Source: Mesobacillus maritimus (GTDB lineage Bacteria > Bacillota > Bacilli > Bacillales > Cytobacillaceae). Taken from it: a stretch of 64,000 nt of DNA. Both the position numbers and the translations under genes were made by a program. Numbering within the stretch: the first letter of the stretch is position 1; every line of letters starts with the position of its first letter. Shown piece by piece: positions 37,426-46,758 of the stretch. The stretch covers positions 291,937 through 355,936 of the forward strand of contig NZ_JACWFH010000008.1 of the NCBI RefSeq assembly GCF_019749255.1, given 5' to 3'. Under the pieces are notes generated by a model that saw only the letters and a program-made list of their open reading frames with translations, was not told the origin of the DNA and did no database searches.

Positions 37426-38031
37426 TTGATTTCGAAACTATATGCAATATTAGGAAACAAACAGTTTTTATGGATGCTGTTAGTGATTAATGTTTTTGGA
37501 ACAGTCTATGGATATTATTGGTATGTCCCGCAGTTAGTCGATACCCCAGCCATCTTCCTACCTTTCGTGCCAGACAGTCCAACTGCAAGCTTGTTCTTTG
37601 TATTTGTATTGATTGCTTTTTTGCTCAAGAAGAATTGGCCACTTATGGAAGCCCTAGCTATCGTCACACTTTTTAAATATGGAATCTGGGCTGTTATTAT
37701 GAACCTCCTCGTCTTAAATGTTACCGGAAACTTACACTGGACGGGATATATGTTAATGGCTTCCCATTTTGCGATGGCGTTAGAAGGGATGTTGTATGCT
37801 CCTTATTATCGTTTTAAGTTATGGCATTTAGCCGTCGCAGCTATCATTGCCTTACATAATGAAATCATCGATTATGTATTTATGATGATGCCGAATTATC
37901 AGCAACTGGACTTTTTCCGAAATGAGATTGGATATTTCACATTTTGGCTAAGTATCTTATCCATTGGAATTGCTTATTTCCTTGGGTTGCGAAAAAACCG
38001 TTTAACTTTTGAGTTGAAACTCCTAAGATAA
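37426..38031 (+). CDS. ypjA: DUF1405 membrane protein YpjA
   Basis: A 201-residue polytopic membrane protein with five or six helices, placed just after qcrABC as in B. subtilis. It has conserved Tyr, Trp and His residues (YYWYVPQL, HWTGYMLMASHFAMALEG) but no recognised catalytic site. TTG start behind AAGGAGAGGAG. Function unknown; the place suggests a link to respiration, which is inference. Confidence 0.75.
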   Translation: MISKLYAILGNKQFLWMLLVINVFGTVYGYYWYVPQLVDTPAIFLPFVPDSPTASLFFVFVLIAFLLKKNWPLMEALAIVTLFKYGIWAVIMNLLVLNVTGNLHWTGYMLMASHFAMALEGMLYAPYYRFKLWHLAVAAIIALHNEIIDYVFMMMPNYQQLDFFRNEIGYFTFWLSILSIGIAYFLGLRKNRLTFELKLLR

Positions 38032-38155
38032 CCTCGAAGTCAATTAATTAAGTTTCTCATTTGTTTTCGTCCATTCGATAAAAGGTTGGGTAGGATAAAA
38101 TTGGTCTAACCTTGTCCACTCTTTCATACATTTTAGTATTTAAGGGGGGACAAGA

Positions 38156-38962
38156 ATGAAGCCAGGGAAAGGAATTGTTTTACTCTTATCGTTGCTGCTG
38201 CTATTCACACCTGTAGTTGCAAACGCTGAAATAGACCCTTCAATAAAAAAGCTTGACGACATTTCAGATGAGGCCTTGCAGATGGTCAAGATTTATCGAT
38301 ACGAAGATGCCCAAAAATTACTCAAGCATTTTGAAGGGGAATTTATTAAGACAACTAGGAGAGGGCATTTATTCTCAATGGACGAGCTAAGGATTGTTAC
38401 AACAGCCCATGAAGCTGCGTTAAAGGCTACAGCAGCTGAGAGCACAACAATGGATCATGAGGAGCGGATTCATAAAGTGACCAGATTCCGCCTAGTCATG
38501 GATGCACTTCAATCGATGCACCAACCTCTTTGGACGGAAATGGAAGAGCCGATTATGACCGTGTTTAATGGAATGAAGTCTGCAGCTTACAATGGCGATA
38601 ATGAGGATTTTTATAGCAATCTTGATTCGTTCTTATCCTTGTATGAAGTAATCTATCCAAGTTTAAGGGTAGATGTTACAGCAGATAGAATCCAGCAGCT
38701 TAACGCTCGTGTAACGTATATTGATCAATATCGCCCTGATATTCTAAACCAACCGACGAGTCAAGCTCAATTGGATGCCTTAGAGGCTGACTTGATGAAT
38801 ATCTTTGATGATATGACTGAAGATGAAGCTGACCCATCACTTTGGTGGGTAATTATTTCAACAGGAAGTATCATCATAATGACTTTGTCATTTGTCGGGT
38901 GGAAAAAGTACCAAGCAGAAATGGAAAGGCGAAGAAACCGTATGAAAGAGCGTAAAAATTGA
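38156..38962 (+). CDS. ypjB: Sporulation protein YpjB
   Basis: A 268-residue protein with a Sec signal (1 to about 24, ending VANA-E), a helical extracytoplasmic region and one C-terminal membrane helix (about 227-245) followed by a basic tail RRNRMKERKN. This matches YpjB, annotated as a sporulation protein and expressed in the mother cell. CATACATT at 38125-38132 would suit a SigE -10, though no good -35 is seen. ATG after AAGGGGGGACA. Confidence 0.8.
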   Translation: MKPGKGIVLLLSLLLLFTPVVANAEIDPSIKKLDDISDEALQMVKIYRYEDAQKLLKHFEGEFIKTTRRGHLFSMDELRIVTTAHEAALKATAAESTTMDHEERIHKVTRFRLVMDALQSMHQPLWTEMEEPIMTVFNGMKSAAYNGDNEDFYSNLDSFLSLYEVIYPSLRVDVTADRIQQLNARVTYIDQYRPDILNQPTSQAQLDALEADLMNIFDDMTEDEADPSLWWVIISTGSIIIMTLSFVGWKKYQAEMERRRNRMKERKN

Positions 38963-39026
38963 CACTCTTTCAATTCATGAATAAAATAGTATTATCAGGT
39001 AGTTTATCTTTAGGAGGGCTTTGCGG

Positions 39027-39704
39027 TTGAGTATACTGATTTACTTTGCAATTCTTATTATTGTCCCAATATGGGCACAGATGCGGGTGAAAAGTGCTTA
39101 TAAAAAGTACTCTCAAGTTGCTTCATCTTCCCATATGCGTGGCGCTGAGGTTGCTAGAAAGATTCTTGATGAAAATGGACTTTACCATGTCGGTGTAGAA
39201 GAAACTAGAGGCGTACTAAGTGACCATTATGACCCAAGGTCAAAAACTGTTCGTCTATCATCTGGAAACTACCACGGGCATTCTGTTGCAGCTGCGGCAA
39301 TTGCAGCACATGAAGTGGGGCATGCCATCCAAGACCAAGAAGATTATTCCTTTTTGCGGTTCCGTCATGCTTTAGTTCCTGTCGCGAACCTTGGATCTAA
39401 TTTTTCCTGGATTTTTATATTAATCGGGATCTTTGCTCAAATGAGCAACATGGTCTTACTAGGGATTATCTTTATGGCAGCGGGAGTTGTGTTCCAATTA
39501 ATTACCTTACCAGTTGAATTTAATGCTTCTAATCGAGCGATGGAGCAGGTTGTGAGTGCTGGAATCATCAGAAATGATGAAGAGCGCGAAACTAAGAAGG
39601 TTCTGAATGCTGCTGCTTTAACTTATGTAGCTGCAGCAGCTGTTGCGGTAATGGAACTATTACGTCTTGTATTGATTTACACTGGGATGACGAGTGAAGA
39701 CTAA
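39027..39704 (+). CDS. Membrane zinc metallopeptidase, YugP-like
   Basis: A 225-residue membrane protein with the zinc motif HEVGH (95-99) flanked by membrane helices (1-17, about 125-160 and the C terminus), as in the YugP family of Zn-metallopeptidases. Substrate unknown. TTG 39027 is the likely start (8 bases after TAGGAGGG); TTG 39021 is too close to the site. In B. subtilis yugP lies elsewhere, so its place in the ypj cluster is a difference in gene order. Confidence 0.85.
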   Translation: MSILIYFAILIIVPIWAQMRVKSAYKKYSQVASSSHMRGAEVARKILDENGLYHVGVEETRGVLSDHYDPRSKTVRLSSGNYHGHSVAAAAIAAHEVGHAIQDQEDYSFLRFRHALVPVANLGSNFSWIFILIGIFAQMSNMVLLGIIFMAAGVVFQLITLPVEFNASNRAMEQVVSAGIIRNDEERETKKVLNAAALTYVAAAAVAVMELLRLVLIYTGMTSED

Positions 39705-39710
39705 AATTAT

Positions 39711-39750
39711 AGAAAAAAGAGCTGCATTGTCTGCAGCTCTTTTTTCTTTT
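39711..39750. terminator. Bidirectional terminator between the yugP-like gene and ypjC
   Basis: AAAAAAGAGCTGCA (39713-39726) pairs with TGCAGCTCTTTTTT (39732-39745), loop TTGTC. A-rich on one side and T-rich on the other, it suits both converging genes. Confidence 0.9.
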
Positions 39751-39805
39751 AAGAATTGTTCAGCTTCTAGCCGTACACCACTAACTCAATCTCTAATGCT
39801 ATTCC

Positions 39806-40678
39806 TTACCTTTCAATCGGAACTTTATTCTCATCTAAAGTAAACCCTTCACCTAAAACATCATGAACAACTGTAACAGAAACAAAAGCATGGGGATCGA
39901 CGGAGTTAATCACACTCTTTAGCCGAACAATTTCGTTCTTTCCAACAACACAATAAAGAACATCTCGTTCTTTCTTTGTAAATGAACCTGTAGCTTTTAG
40001 CATTGTCGCGCCTCTATCCATTTCACTTAGAATTTTACCGGCGATTTCTTCATTTTTTTCAGAAATAATCATAGCCCCTCGTGCTGAATATGCCCCTTCC
40101 TGCATGAAGTCAATGACCCTTGCACCAATAAATACCACGACGAGAGTGTACATGGCCTCGCGATAATTTAAGTATGTAATAAGAGAAATTGCAATGACGC
40201 AAAAATCGAACATGAACATGGTTCGCCCCATTGTCCAACCAGCATATTTCTGTGCCAATCTAGCAATAATATCGACACCACCAGTTGTTCCGCCAAAACG
40301 AAAGATAATTCCTAAACCTATCCCGATGAAAACCCCGGCGAATAACGCAGCAAGAAAAAGGTCTTCGTAAAGTGGCATCTCAATCTGATACTTTTGAAAA
40401 ATGGCTAAAAATAAGGAAACACCCAATGTGCCAATAATCGTATAGAGAAATACGCTTCTACCTAATAACTTCCAGCCAATAAAGAAGAGTGGAATATTCA
40501 AAATTAAATTTGTAACTGCTGGATCCCAACTAAATACAAAGTAAAGAAGCAAAGTAATTCCGGTAAAGCCACCTTCTGCTAGATTATTTTGCATGTTAAA
40601 ATGAACAATACCGAAAGAGAATATCGCTGACCCAATTAAAATGAAAAAGATATTCTTTAGTTTTAGTCCTAAAAACAA
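39806..40678 (-). CDS. ypjC: YitT-family membrane protein YpjC
   Basis: A 290-residue protein: five to six membrane helices (about 8-175) followed by a cytoplasmic DUF2179 domain (about 200-285), the standard YitT/YpjC layout. Transport or regulatory role unknown. TTG start with GGGAGG 7 bases before it on the minus strand. It has the position of B. subtilis ypjC, divergent from ypjD. Confidence 0.85.
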   Translation of the reverse strand: MFLGLKLKNIFFILIGSAIFSFGIVHFNMQNNLAEGGFTGITLLLYFVFSWDPAVTNLILNIPLFFIGWKLLGRSVFLYTIIGTLGVSLFLAIFQKYQIEMPLYEDLFLAALFAGVFIGIGLGIIFRFGGTTGGVDIIARLAQKYAGWTMGRTMFMFDFCVIAISLITYLNYREAMYTLVVVFIGARVIDFMQEGAYSARGAMIISEKNEEIAGKILSEMDRGATMLKATGSFTKKERDVLYCVVGKNEIVRLKSVINSVDPHAFVSVTVVHDVLGEGFTLDENKVPIER

Positions 40679-40926
40679 TCTGTTACCTCCCAGCTGTAAT
40701 TGGATAATTGCGTGAAACGATATTAATTATATAAAATAACCTGGGTAAGGGCAATCTTTAACAGTATCACCTATTATTCACAATTTATCGCTCCTACCTG
40801 TTAACGGAAAAAAGGAAAACAATAGGTATTGCCCCTAACAAAAATATTTGTCAAATTTCCTTCTGTAAGCTAACATCAAGAAGAGGTAATTCAACATTAT
40901 AAATAAGAAGAAGGGAGGACCAGTAA

Positions 40927-41262
40927 ATGGGTCAACAAAAGACTTTAAGGGATATACAGACGGAAGTCGATACATATATAGGTCAATTTAAAGAAGGATA
41001 TTTCAGCCCTCTTGCCTTAACGGCCAGAATGACTGAAGAACTAGGTGAATTGGCTAGAGAAGTAAATCATTATTATGGTGAAAAGCCAAAAAAGAGTAGT
41101 GAAAAAGAAAAAACAATTGAAGAAGAACTAGGGGATATGTTGTTCGTCATGATTTGCTTTGCAAATTCCTTAAATATTGATTTACAGGAAGCGCATGACC
41201 TTGTTATGCATAAATTCAATACACGGGATAAAGACAGATGGACAAAAATTGAAGAAAAGTAA
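40927..41262 (+). CDS. ypjD: MazG-like nucleotide pyrophosphohydrolase YpjD
   Basis: A 111-residue all-helical protein of the MazG family. The metal-binding acidic motifs are [10 protein letters not shown] (39-48) and [10 protein letters not shown] (about 65-75), expected to hydrolyse nucleoside triphosphates to monophosphate and pyrophosphate. ATG behind GAAGGGAGGA. First gene of a tightly packed run to birA; the dapB site lies at its end. Confidence 0.88.
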   Translation: MGQQKTLRDIQTEVDTYIGQFKEGYFSPLALTARMTEELGELAREVNHYYGEKPKKSSEKEKTIEEELGDMLFVMICFANSLNIDLQEAHDLVMHKFNTRDKDRWTKIEEK

Positions 41263-41275
41263 AGGAGTAACACCA

Positions 41276-42076
41276 ATGGCAAAAATAAAGATTGTAGTAG
41301 CTGGTCCCCGGGGGCGGATGGGGAAAGAAGCGGTTAAACTCGTCATGGAAAATGAAAACTATGAACTAGTCGGCGTCCTTGATCGCAAGAATGAAGGAAA
41401 AAGTCTTTCTGATGTCGAGGGCTTTACAAATGAGAACGCTATAGTTTATACAGATATACATAAATGTTTTACGGAACAAAAACCTGATGTTTTGGTTGAC
41501 TTGACTACTCCTGAAGTTGGGATGGAGCACACAGTTACAGCTTTAGAGTATGGGGTACGCCCTGTTGTTGGGACGACTGGTTTCTCATCTGGAGACTTGA
41601 ATAAACTTGAAAATTTGAGTAAGCAAACTGGACTAGGTTGTATTATTGCTCCGAATTTCGCTATCGGAGCAGTTCTGATGATGAAATTCTCCCAGATGGC
41701 TGCAAAATATTTTAGTGATGTTGAAATTCTTGAGCTACACCATGACCAAAAGTTGGATGCACCATCCGGTACAGCAGTAAAGACGGCAGAAATGATTTCA
41801 TCAGTGCGCGAAGCAAAACAACAAGGACATAAAGATGAGAAAGAAACGATAGTCGGAGCCAGAGGAGCAAACTATGATGGAATGCATATCCATTCAGTCC
41901 GCTTACCTGGATTAATTGCCCATCAACAGGTCATGTTTGGCTCAGATGGTCAAACTCTTTCGATTCGCCATGATTCATATAATCGTGCGTCATTTATGTC
42001 TGGAGTAAGATTGGCGGTTGATACAGTAATGAAGAATAACAGCTTTGTCTATGGACTAGAAAATATAATTGAATAG
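41276..42076 (+). CDS. dapB: 4-hydroxy-tetrahydrodipicolinate reductase
   Basis: NAD(P)H-dependent step of lysine, diaminopimelate and dipicolinate synthesis; 266 residues. The nucleotide loop is GPRGRMG (10-16) and the catalytic signature [18 protein letters not shown] 41276 behind AAAGGAG; an in-frame upstream start at 41177 lies inside ypjD and is rejected. Confidence 0.96.
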   Translation: MAKIKIVVAGPRGRMGKEAVKLVMENENYELVGVLDRKNEGKSLSDVEGFTNENAIVYTDIHKCFTEQKPDVLVDLTTPEVGMEHTVTALEYGVRPVVGTTGFSSGDLNKLENLSKQTGLGCIIAPNFAIGAVLMMKFSQMAAKYFSDVEILELHHDQKLDAPSGTAVKTAEMISSVREAKQQGHKDEKETIVGARGANYDGMHIHSVRLPGLIAHQQVMFGSDGQTLSIRHDSYNRASFMSGVRLAVDTVMKNNSFVYGLENIIE

Positions 42077-42086
42077 GAGCGTTAAA

Positions 42087-42506
42087 ATGAACATTGCATT
42101 AATAGCCCACGATAGAAAAAAAGATGATTTGGTTCGCTTTGCGGTCGCATATAAGCCAATCTTTGAAAAACATACACTTTATGCCACAGGGACAACGGGA
42201 TTACGAATTATGGAAGCGACTGAGCTTCCAGTCCATCGTTTCCAATCAGGTCCTCTAGGGGGAGACCAAGAAATCGGCGCGATGATAGCCAAGAATTCAA
42301 TGGATGCCATTTTCTTTTTTCGCGATCCTCTAACTGCCCAACCACATGAACCTGACGTTACAGCACTTGTGAGACTGTGCGATGTATATGCAGTCCCGCT
42401 TGCTACCAATATGGGCACAGCTGAAATTTTAGTAAGAGGGCTAGAGCGAGGAGATTTAGATTGGAGAAATATCGTGAAAGAGGATCGTGACCAAAAGGAT
42501 GAGTAA
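42087..42506 (+). CDS. mgsA: Methylglyoxal synthase
   Basis: Turns dihydroxyacetone phosphate into methylglyoxal and phosphate; 139 residues. Signature [14 protein letters not shown] and [15 protein letters not shown] carry the active-site Asp and His. ATG 42087 after ATAGGAGCG. Next to the bacillithiol genes bshB1 and bshA, as in B. subtilis, where bacillithiol helps detoxify methylglyoxal. Confidence 0.96.
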   Translation: MNIALIAHDRKKDDLVRFAVAYKPIFEKHTLYATGTTGLRIMEATELPVHRFQSGPLGGDQEIGAMIAKNSMDAIFFFRDPLTAQPHEPDVTALVRLCDVYAVPLATNMGTAEILVRGLERGDLDWRNIVKEDRDQKDE

Positions 42507-43209
42507 AACGAAATTAGATATTCTAGCAATAGGAGCCCATGCCGATGATGTTGAGATTGGCATGGGAGGAACCATTGCAAAATATACATCGGCGGGGAAA
42601 GTTATCGGGATTTGTGATTTAACGAAAGCGGAGCTATCCTCAAACGGAACAATTGAACTTCGGTTGCAGGAAGCAGCAAGGGCTGCTGAGATTCTTGGGG
42701 TTTCTGTAAGAGAATCCTTGGATTTGCCTGATCGAGGCTTATACATAAAAGAAGAATACATAAAAAGAGTGGCCAGTGTGATTCGAAAGTATCGTCCAAA
42801 ATTGCTGTTTGTTCCTTACTTTAAAGACCGTCATCCGGACCATGGCAATTGTGCTCGACTGGTCGAAGAGGCGGTTTTTTCTGCAGGAATTAGGAAATTT
42901 GATACTGAGGATGGACTTTTGCCGCATCGGGTTGAAAGTACGTATTATTATCTGATTAACGGTTTCCATAAGCCTGATTTTTTAATTGATATTAGTAACC
43001 ATATGGAAACGAAGAAAATGTCTCTACAAGCATACAAAAGTCAGTTTATAAAGAGTGATTCTAGTTATGATACTCCGCTTGTAAATGGATATATCGAGTA
43101 CGTGGAAGCGCGGGAAAGATTGTTTGGTAAGGATGCGGGTGTAGCCTACGCAGAAGGCTTCATGGCAAAAACTCCACTGGTTGTTGGTGATTTGTTAGGA
43201 GAAAGATGA
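42499..43209 (+). CDS. bshB1: Bacillithiol biosynthesis deacetylase BshB1
   Basis: Zinc-dependent N-acetylglucosaminyl-malate deacetylase, second step of bacillithiol synthesis; about 236 residues. Metal and catalytic motif AHADDVEIG and DRHPDHGN are diagnostic of the LmbE/PIG-L family. The start is uncertain: ATG 42499 (overlapping mgsA by 8 bases) or GTG 42487. It overlaps bshA by 4 bases. Confidence 0.94.
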   Translation: MSKTKLDILAIGAHADDVEIGMGGTIAKYTSAGKVIGICDLTKAELSSNGTIELRLQEAARAAEILGVSVRESLDLPDRGLYIKEEYIKRVASVIRKYRPKLLFVPYFKDRHPDHGNCARLVEEAVFSAGIRKFDTEDGLLPHRVESTYYYLINGFHKPDFLIDISNHMETKKMSLQAYKSQFIKSDSSYDTPLVNGYIEYVEARERLFGKDAGVAYAEGFMAKTPLVVGDLLGER

Positions 43210-44345
43210 TGAAAAAATTAAAAATCGGTATTACCTGTTATCCTACTGTCGGAGGTTCAGGTATCGTTGCTACAGAATTAGGAAAGCTTTTAGCGGAAAA
43301 GGGACATGAAATCCATTTTATTACCTCAAGCCTGCCATTTCGGTTAAATAAGATGTACCATAATATTTATTATCATCAGGTCGAGGTGAATCAATATTCT
43401 GTTTTTCAATATGCTCCATATGATATCGCGCTTGCAAGTAAGATTGCCGAAGTAGCTGTCAGAGAAAATTTAGATGTGCTACATGTTCATTATGCGATTC
43501 CACATGCTGTTTGTGCAATTTTAGCAAGAGAAATGAGCGGGCGAGACTTGAAAATAGTCACAACCTTGCATGGAACAGATATCACTGTTTTAGGGTATGA
43601 CTCATCTTTAAGTGATGCGATTCGGTTTGGGATTGAAAAATCCGATGCTGTAACAGCTGTTTCTAATTCATTGGTTGCTCAAACATATGATTTAATTAAG
43701 CCTGACAAAGCCATTCGATGTATCTATAACTTTGTGGATGATCGTGTTTATCAATACGGGTCCAGTAACTTACGAAAAGGTTATCATATTGAATCACATG
43801 AAAAAGTCCTTATCCATGTTTCCAACTTTCGAACGGTTAAGCGGGTCCCTGATGTAGTTCGAGCGTTTGCAAAGGTTTCTGCAGAAATTCCAGCAAAGCT
43901 TCTATTGGTTGGGGATGGTCCAGAAATGAAAGTAGTCTCTGACCTAGTCAATGAGCTTGAAATTCGTGAGAAAGTATTATTTTTAGGGAAACAGGAAAAT
44001 TTAGAGGAACTTTATGCTATTAGTGATGTAATGTTACTTTTATCAGAAAAAGAGAGTTTTGGATTAGTTGCGCTGGAAGCGATGGCATGTGGTGTCCCTT
44101 GTATTGGGACAAATACGGGAGGGATCCCTGAAGTCATTACGGATGGTGAGAATGGATATATTTGTAAGTTGGGGGATATCGAGGAAATTGCGAACAAAGC
44201 AATACAACTCCTTAGTAATTCTTCCCTCTATCAAAACTTCGTCAGCAATGCCGTAAGAACAGCAAAAGAGAAATTCAGCGCAGAAAAGATAGTAAGTGAA
44301 TATGAAGCGGTTTACAATCAAGTACTTAGTCAGGGGAATCAGTGA
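43206..44345 (+). CDS. bshA: Bacillithiol biosynthesis glycosyltransferase BshA
   Basis: GT4 glycosyltransferase of 379 residues joining UDP-GlcNAc and L-malate, first step of bacillithiol synthesis. It starts with [20 protein letters not shown] and has the C-terminal [16 protein letters not shown] with the two Glu of the family. Two ATGs (43206 and 43209) are possible behind AGGAGAAAG. Overlaps bshB1 and abuts cca. Confidence 0.95.
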   Translation: MMKKLKIGITCYPTVGGSGIVATELGKLLAEKGHEIHFITSSLPFRLNKMYHNIYYHQVEVNQYSVFQYAPYDIALASKIAEVAVRENLDVLHVHYAIPHAVCAILAREMSGRDLKIVTTLHGTDITVLGYDSSLSDAIRFGIEKSDAVTAVSNSLVAQTYDLIKPDKAIRCIYNFVDDRVYQYGSSNLRKGYHIESHEKVLIHVSNFRTVKRVPDVVRAFAKVSAEIPAKLLLVGDGPEMKVVSDLVNELEIREKVLFLGKQENLEELYAISDVMLLLSEKESFGLVALEAMACGVPCIGTNTGGIPEVITDGENGYICKLGDIEEIANKAIQLLSNSSLYQNFVSNAVRTAKEKFSAEKIVSEYEAVYNQVLSQGNQ

Positions 44346-45553
44346 TGTTAGCTCCATTTAAACAGGCAACTCCTTTGCTTGATATAATAGAAGCTGCAGG
44401 TTTTGAAGCCTATTTTGTTGGAGGTTCTGTAAGAGATTCATTGTTAGCAAGAGAGATATCGGATGTGGATATCGCAACCTCTGCATTGCCTGAGGAACTA
44501 AAGGCAATTTTCCCACATACGGCTGATATTGGGATTCAACACGGAACGATATTAGTGATTTATAACGGAGAGCCATATGAAATTACCACATTTAGAACAG
44601 AATCAGGGTATAGTGATTACAGAAGGCCAGACGAAGTAAGGTTTATCCGGTCTTTAAAAGAGGATTTACAGCGGCGAGATTTTACGATGAATGCAATTGC
44701 CATGGATAAAACGGGGGAATTAATTGATCCGTTTAATGGTAAACAAGCAATCACTATGAAACAAATTATAACGGTAGGGGATCCCGACGAACGATTTGGA
44801 GAAGATGCCCTAAGAATGATGAGAGCTGTACGTTTTGTAAGTCAATTAAGTTTCACAATAGAAGAAAGAACGCTAGCGGCACTTTCGCATATGCCTCATT
44901 TACTTGAGAACATTGCTGTTGAACGAAAGCTTACGGAATTTGAAAAACTATTAGTAGGTCCTTCTAACAACGAGGCTATTTCAATTTTAGTTCAAACAGG
45001 GCTTTTCAATTATTTGCCGGGTTTATCGGGAAATGGTGATTGTGTTAGTAGAATGGCAAGGTGTAACTTAGTGGGCCTTGCGAAGGCGGAGTTGTGGGCT
45101 TTGTTAATTCATCAAATCGGGTTAAATGACCGTGAAGCGAATGGATTTCTTAGAGAATGGAAGCTCCCCTTGAAACAGATTAAGCAGATTCTTAAAACAT
45201 TATATTGGTTACGTTATCGCTTAAATAACGAGTGGACAAGAATATCTGCATATGATGCTGGAAAAGAATTTATGGTTTCTGCAGAAAGATTGCTTCAAAG
45301 ACTTACCAAACTAAAAACATCTTCAGAAGCAGAACTATTTAAGGTGTTTGATCAATTGCCAATTAAGAGTCGGTCAGAATTAACTCTAACCGGTGCCGAC
45401 CTGTTATCCTGGTTTAAAGAAAAGCCTGGCCCGTGGGTTAATCACTATCTTCGATTGGTCGAAGAAAAGGTTCTTACCGGTGAGGTCGCGAATGTAAAGG
45501 CGGACATAAGGGAGTGGCTAGATAATTGCAATCTGAAATTAGAAAAAGACTAA
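44345..45553 (+). CDS. cca: tRNA CCA-adding enzyme
   Basis: Class II nucleotidyltransferase (402 residues) that completes or repairs the 3' CCA of tRNA. Catalytic motif GGSVRDSLL with DVDIATSA, and the ribose and base selection region RRDFTMNAIAMD are present. ATG 44345 (a GTG at 44342 is in frame). It overlaps bshA by one base and birA by 28. Confidence 0.95.
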   Translation: MLAPFKQATPLLDIIEAAGFEAYFVGGSVRDSLLAREISDVDIATSALPEELKAIFPHTADIGIQHGTILVIYNGEPYEITTFRTESGYSDYRRPDEVRFIRSLKEDLQRRDFTMNAIAMDKTGELIDPFNGKQAITMKQIITVGDPDERFGEDALRMMRAVRFVSQLSFTIEERTLAALSHMPHLLENIAVERKLTEFEKLLVGPSNNEAISILVQTGLFNYLPGLSGNGDCVSRMARCNLVGLAKAELWALLIHQIGLNDREANGFLREWKLPLKQIKQILKTLYWLRYRLNNEWTRISAYDAGKEFMVSAERLLQRLTKLKTSSEAELFKVFDQLPIKSRSELTLTGADLLSWFKEKPGPWVNHYLRLVEEKVLTGEVANVKADIREWLDNCNLKLEKD

Positions 45554-46509
45554 TAGAGGCGTTTACGAATGCTGGTGATGAGTATCTTTCAGGACAATTT
45601 CTTGCAGAAATAGCCGGATGCTCAAGGACGGCCATTTGGAAGCATATTGAGGAGCTCCGAAAAGAAGGTTTTGTCTTTGAAGCTGTTAAAAAAAAGGGAT
45701 ATAAAATTATACAAGCTCCTGAAAATGTTACGGCTGATGAAATAAGTTTTGGATTAAAAACGGATTTTATTGGCCGTGCGATTCATTATGAAGAAGAAGT
45801 CGATTCTACCCAAAAAATTGCTCATCGTCTTGCCACAGAAGGAGCAGTTGAGGGAACCGTCATCGTGGCTGAAGAGCAGTTGTCAGGTAGAGGGAGATTG
45901 GATCGGAAATGGCATTCCCCGAAGTACTCAGGAATATGGATGAGTATTATCCTAAGGCCAAATCTTCCAATGCAAAAGGCACCTCAGTTAACGTTGGTGA
46001 CTGCAGTGGCAGTTGTACAGGCAATTGAGGAAGTCACCGGTCTTCTTCCGCAAATAAAGTGGCCAAATGATATATTAATTAGTGGAAAAAAAGTGACAGG
46101 TATTTTAACTGAGATGCAGGCGGATGCAGATCGGATCAACGCGATTATCGTTGGCATTGGGATTAATGTGAATCAAAAACAAGACGATTTCCCAGAAGAA
46201 ATTCAACAGATTGCAACTTCATTAGCTGCAGAATCTGGTCAAAATATGTCAAGAGCGAGACTAATGCAAGCTGTCTTTGCACGTTTAGAAAGACTCTATC
46301 AAACCTATTTAAAAGAGGGCTTTTTTCCTATCAAATTATTATGGGAAAGCTATGCTCTGAGCATAGGAAAAGAAATTATTGCTAGGACTGTAACGGGTGA
46401 TATATACGGCAAGGCTCTTGGAATCACAGAAGATGGTGTTTTGAATATCCAACAGGCCAATGGGGAAATCGTTCAGGTTTATTCTGCCGATATATTTATA
46501 AATGAATAG
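45526..46509 (+). CDS. birA: Biotin-protein ligase / biotin operon repressor BirA
   Basis: Bifunctional protein of 327 residues. An N-terminal winged helix (about 20-60, GCSRTAIWKHIEELRKEGF) binds the bio operator; the catalytic domain has SGRGRLDRKWHSP and KWPNDILISGKKVTGILTEM. It biotinylates acetyl-CoA and pyruvate carboxylases and represses biotin genes. TTG 45526 start within cca. Last gene of the run; a separate promoter for an RNA follows. Confidence 0.95.
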   Translation: MQSEIRKRLIEAFTNAGDEYLSGQFLAEIAGCSRTAIWKHIEELRKEGFVFEAVKKKGYKIIQAPENVTADEISFGLKTDFIGRAIHYEEEVDSTQKIAHRLATEGAVEGTVIVAEEQLSGRGRLDRKWHSPKYSGIWMSIILRPNLPMQKAPQLTLVTAVAVVQAIEEVTGLLPQIKWPNDILISGKKVTGILTEMQADADRINAIIVGIGINVNQKQDDFPEEIQQIATSLAAESGQNMSRARLMQAVFARLERLYQTYLKEGFFPIKLLWESYALSIGKEIIARTVTGDIYGKALGITEDGVLNIQQANGEIVQVYSADIFINE

Positions 46510-46542
46510 ATAAAATGCTTAGTAGCATTAATGTGAGAATTT

Positions 46543-46551
46543 TGTTATAAT
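46543..46551 (+). promoter_or_regulatory. Extended -10 promoter for the birA-panB intergenic RNA
   Basis: TGTTATAAT at 46543-46551 is TG, one base, then a perfect TATAAT. There is no clear -35, as allowed for extended -10 promoters. Predicted start near 46558. Confidence 0.55.
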
Positions 46552-46557
46552 TTTTTT

Positions 46558-46700
46558 GGGCGGTATCGTAAGAACCGCACCTTTGGAAATTGCGGAAAAT
46601 ATAAAAGGTTCTGCCTAGATCCGAAAACGGACCGGGACAGAGGGATGAAACAAGTTTTGGACGTAACGGGATCCTTCTGCATATTAGAAGGATCCTTTTT
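46558..46700 (+). ncRNA. Structured RNA or attenuator leader between birA and panB
   Basis: About 140 bases with no gene. Hairpins seen by eye: GCGGT (46560-46564) with ACCGC (46574-46578); ACCTTT (46579-46584) with AAAGGT (46604-46609); TCCG/CGGA around AAAA (46620-46631), enclosed by TCTG (46610-46613) with CAGA (46638-46641); then an intrinsic terminator (46669-46700). GATCC at 46618-46622 could instead pair with GGATC of the terminator arm. It may be a free small RNA or a leader that attenuates panBCD. I do not recognise the family. Confidence 0.5.
46669..46700 (+). terminator. Terminator upstream of panB
   Basis: GGATCCTTCT (46669-46678) pairs perfectly with AGAAGGATCC (46686-46695), loop GCATATT, then TTTTT. 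It lies 59 bases before the panB start. Confidence 0.9.
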
Positions 46701-46731
46701 GTGTACACCATGAACCTAGTTGTTTTATCGC

Positions 46732-46753
46732 CTCTCCTGTAAACAAGGAGGAG
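46732..46753 (+). promoter_or_regulatory. Hairpin able to mask the panB ribosome site
   Basis: CTCTCCT (46732-46738) can pair with AGGA[G]GAG (46746-46753, one bulged G) around a 7-base loop. This covers the Shine-Dalgarno AAGGAGGAG of panB, so translation could be regulated. Confidence 0.4.
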
Positions 46754-46758
46754 AAAGA

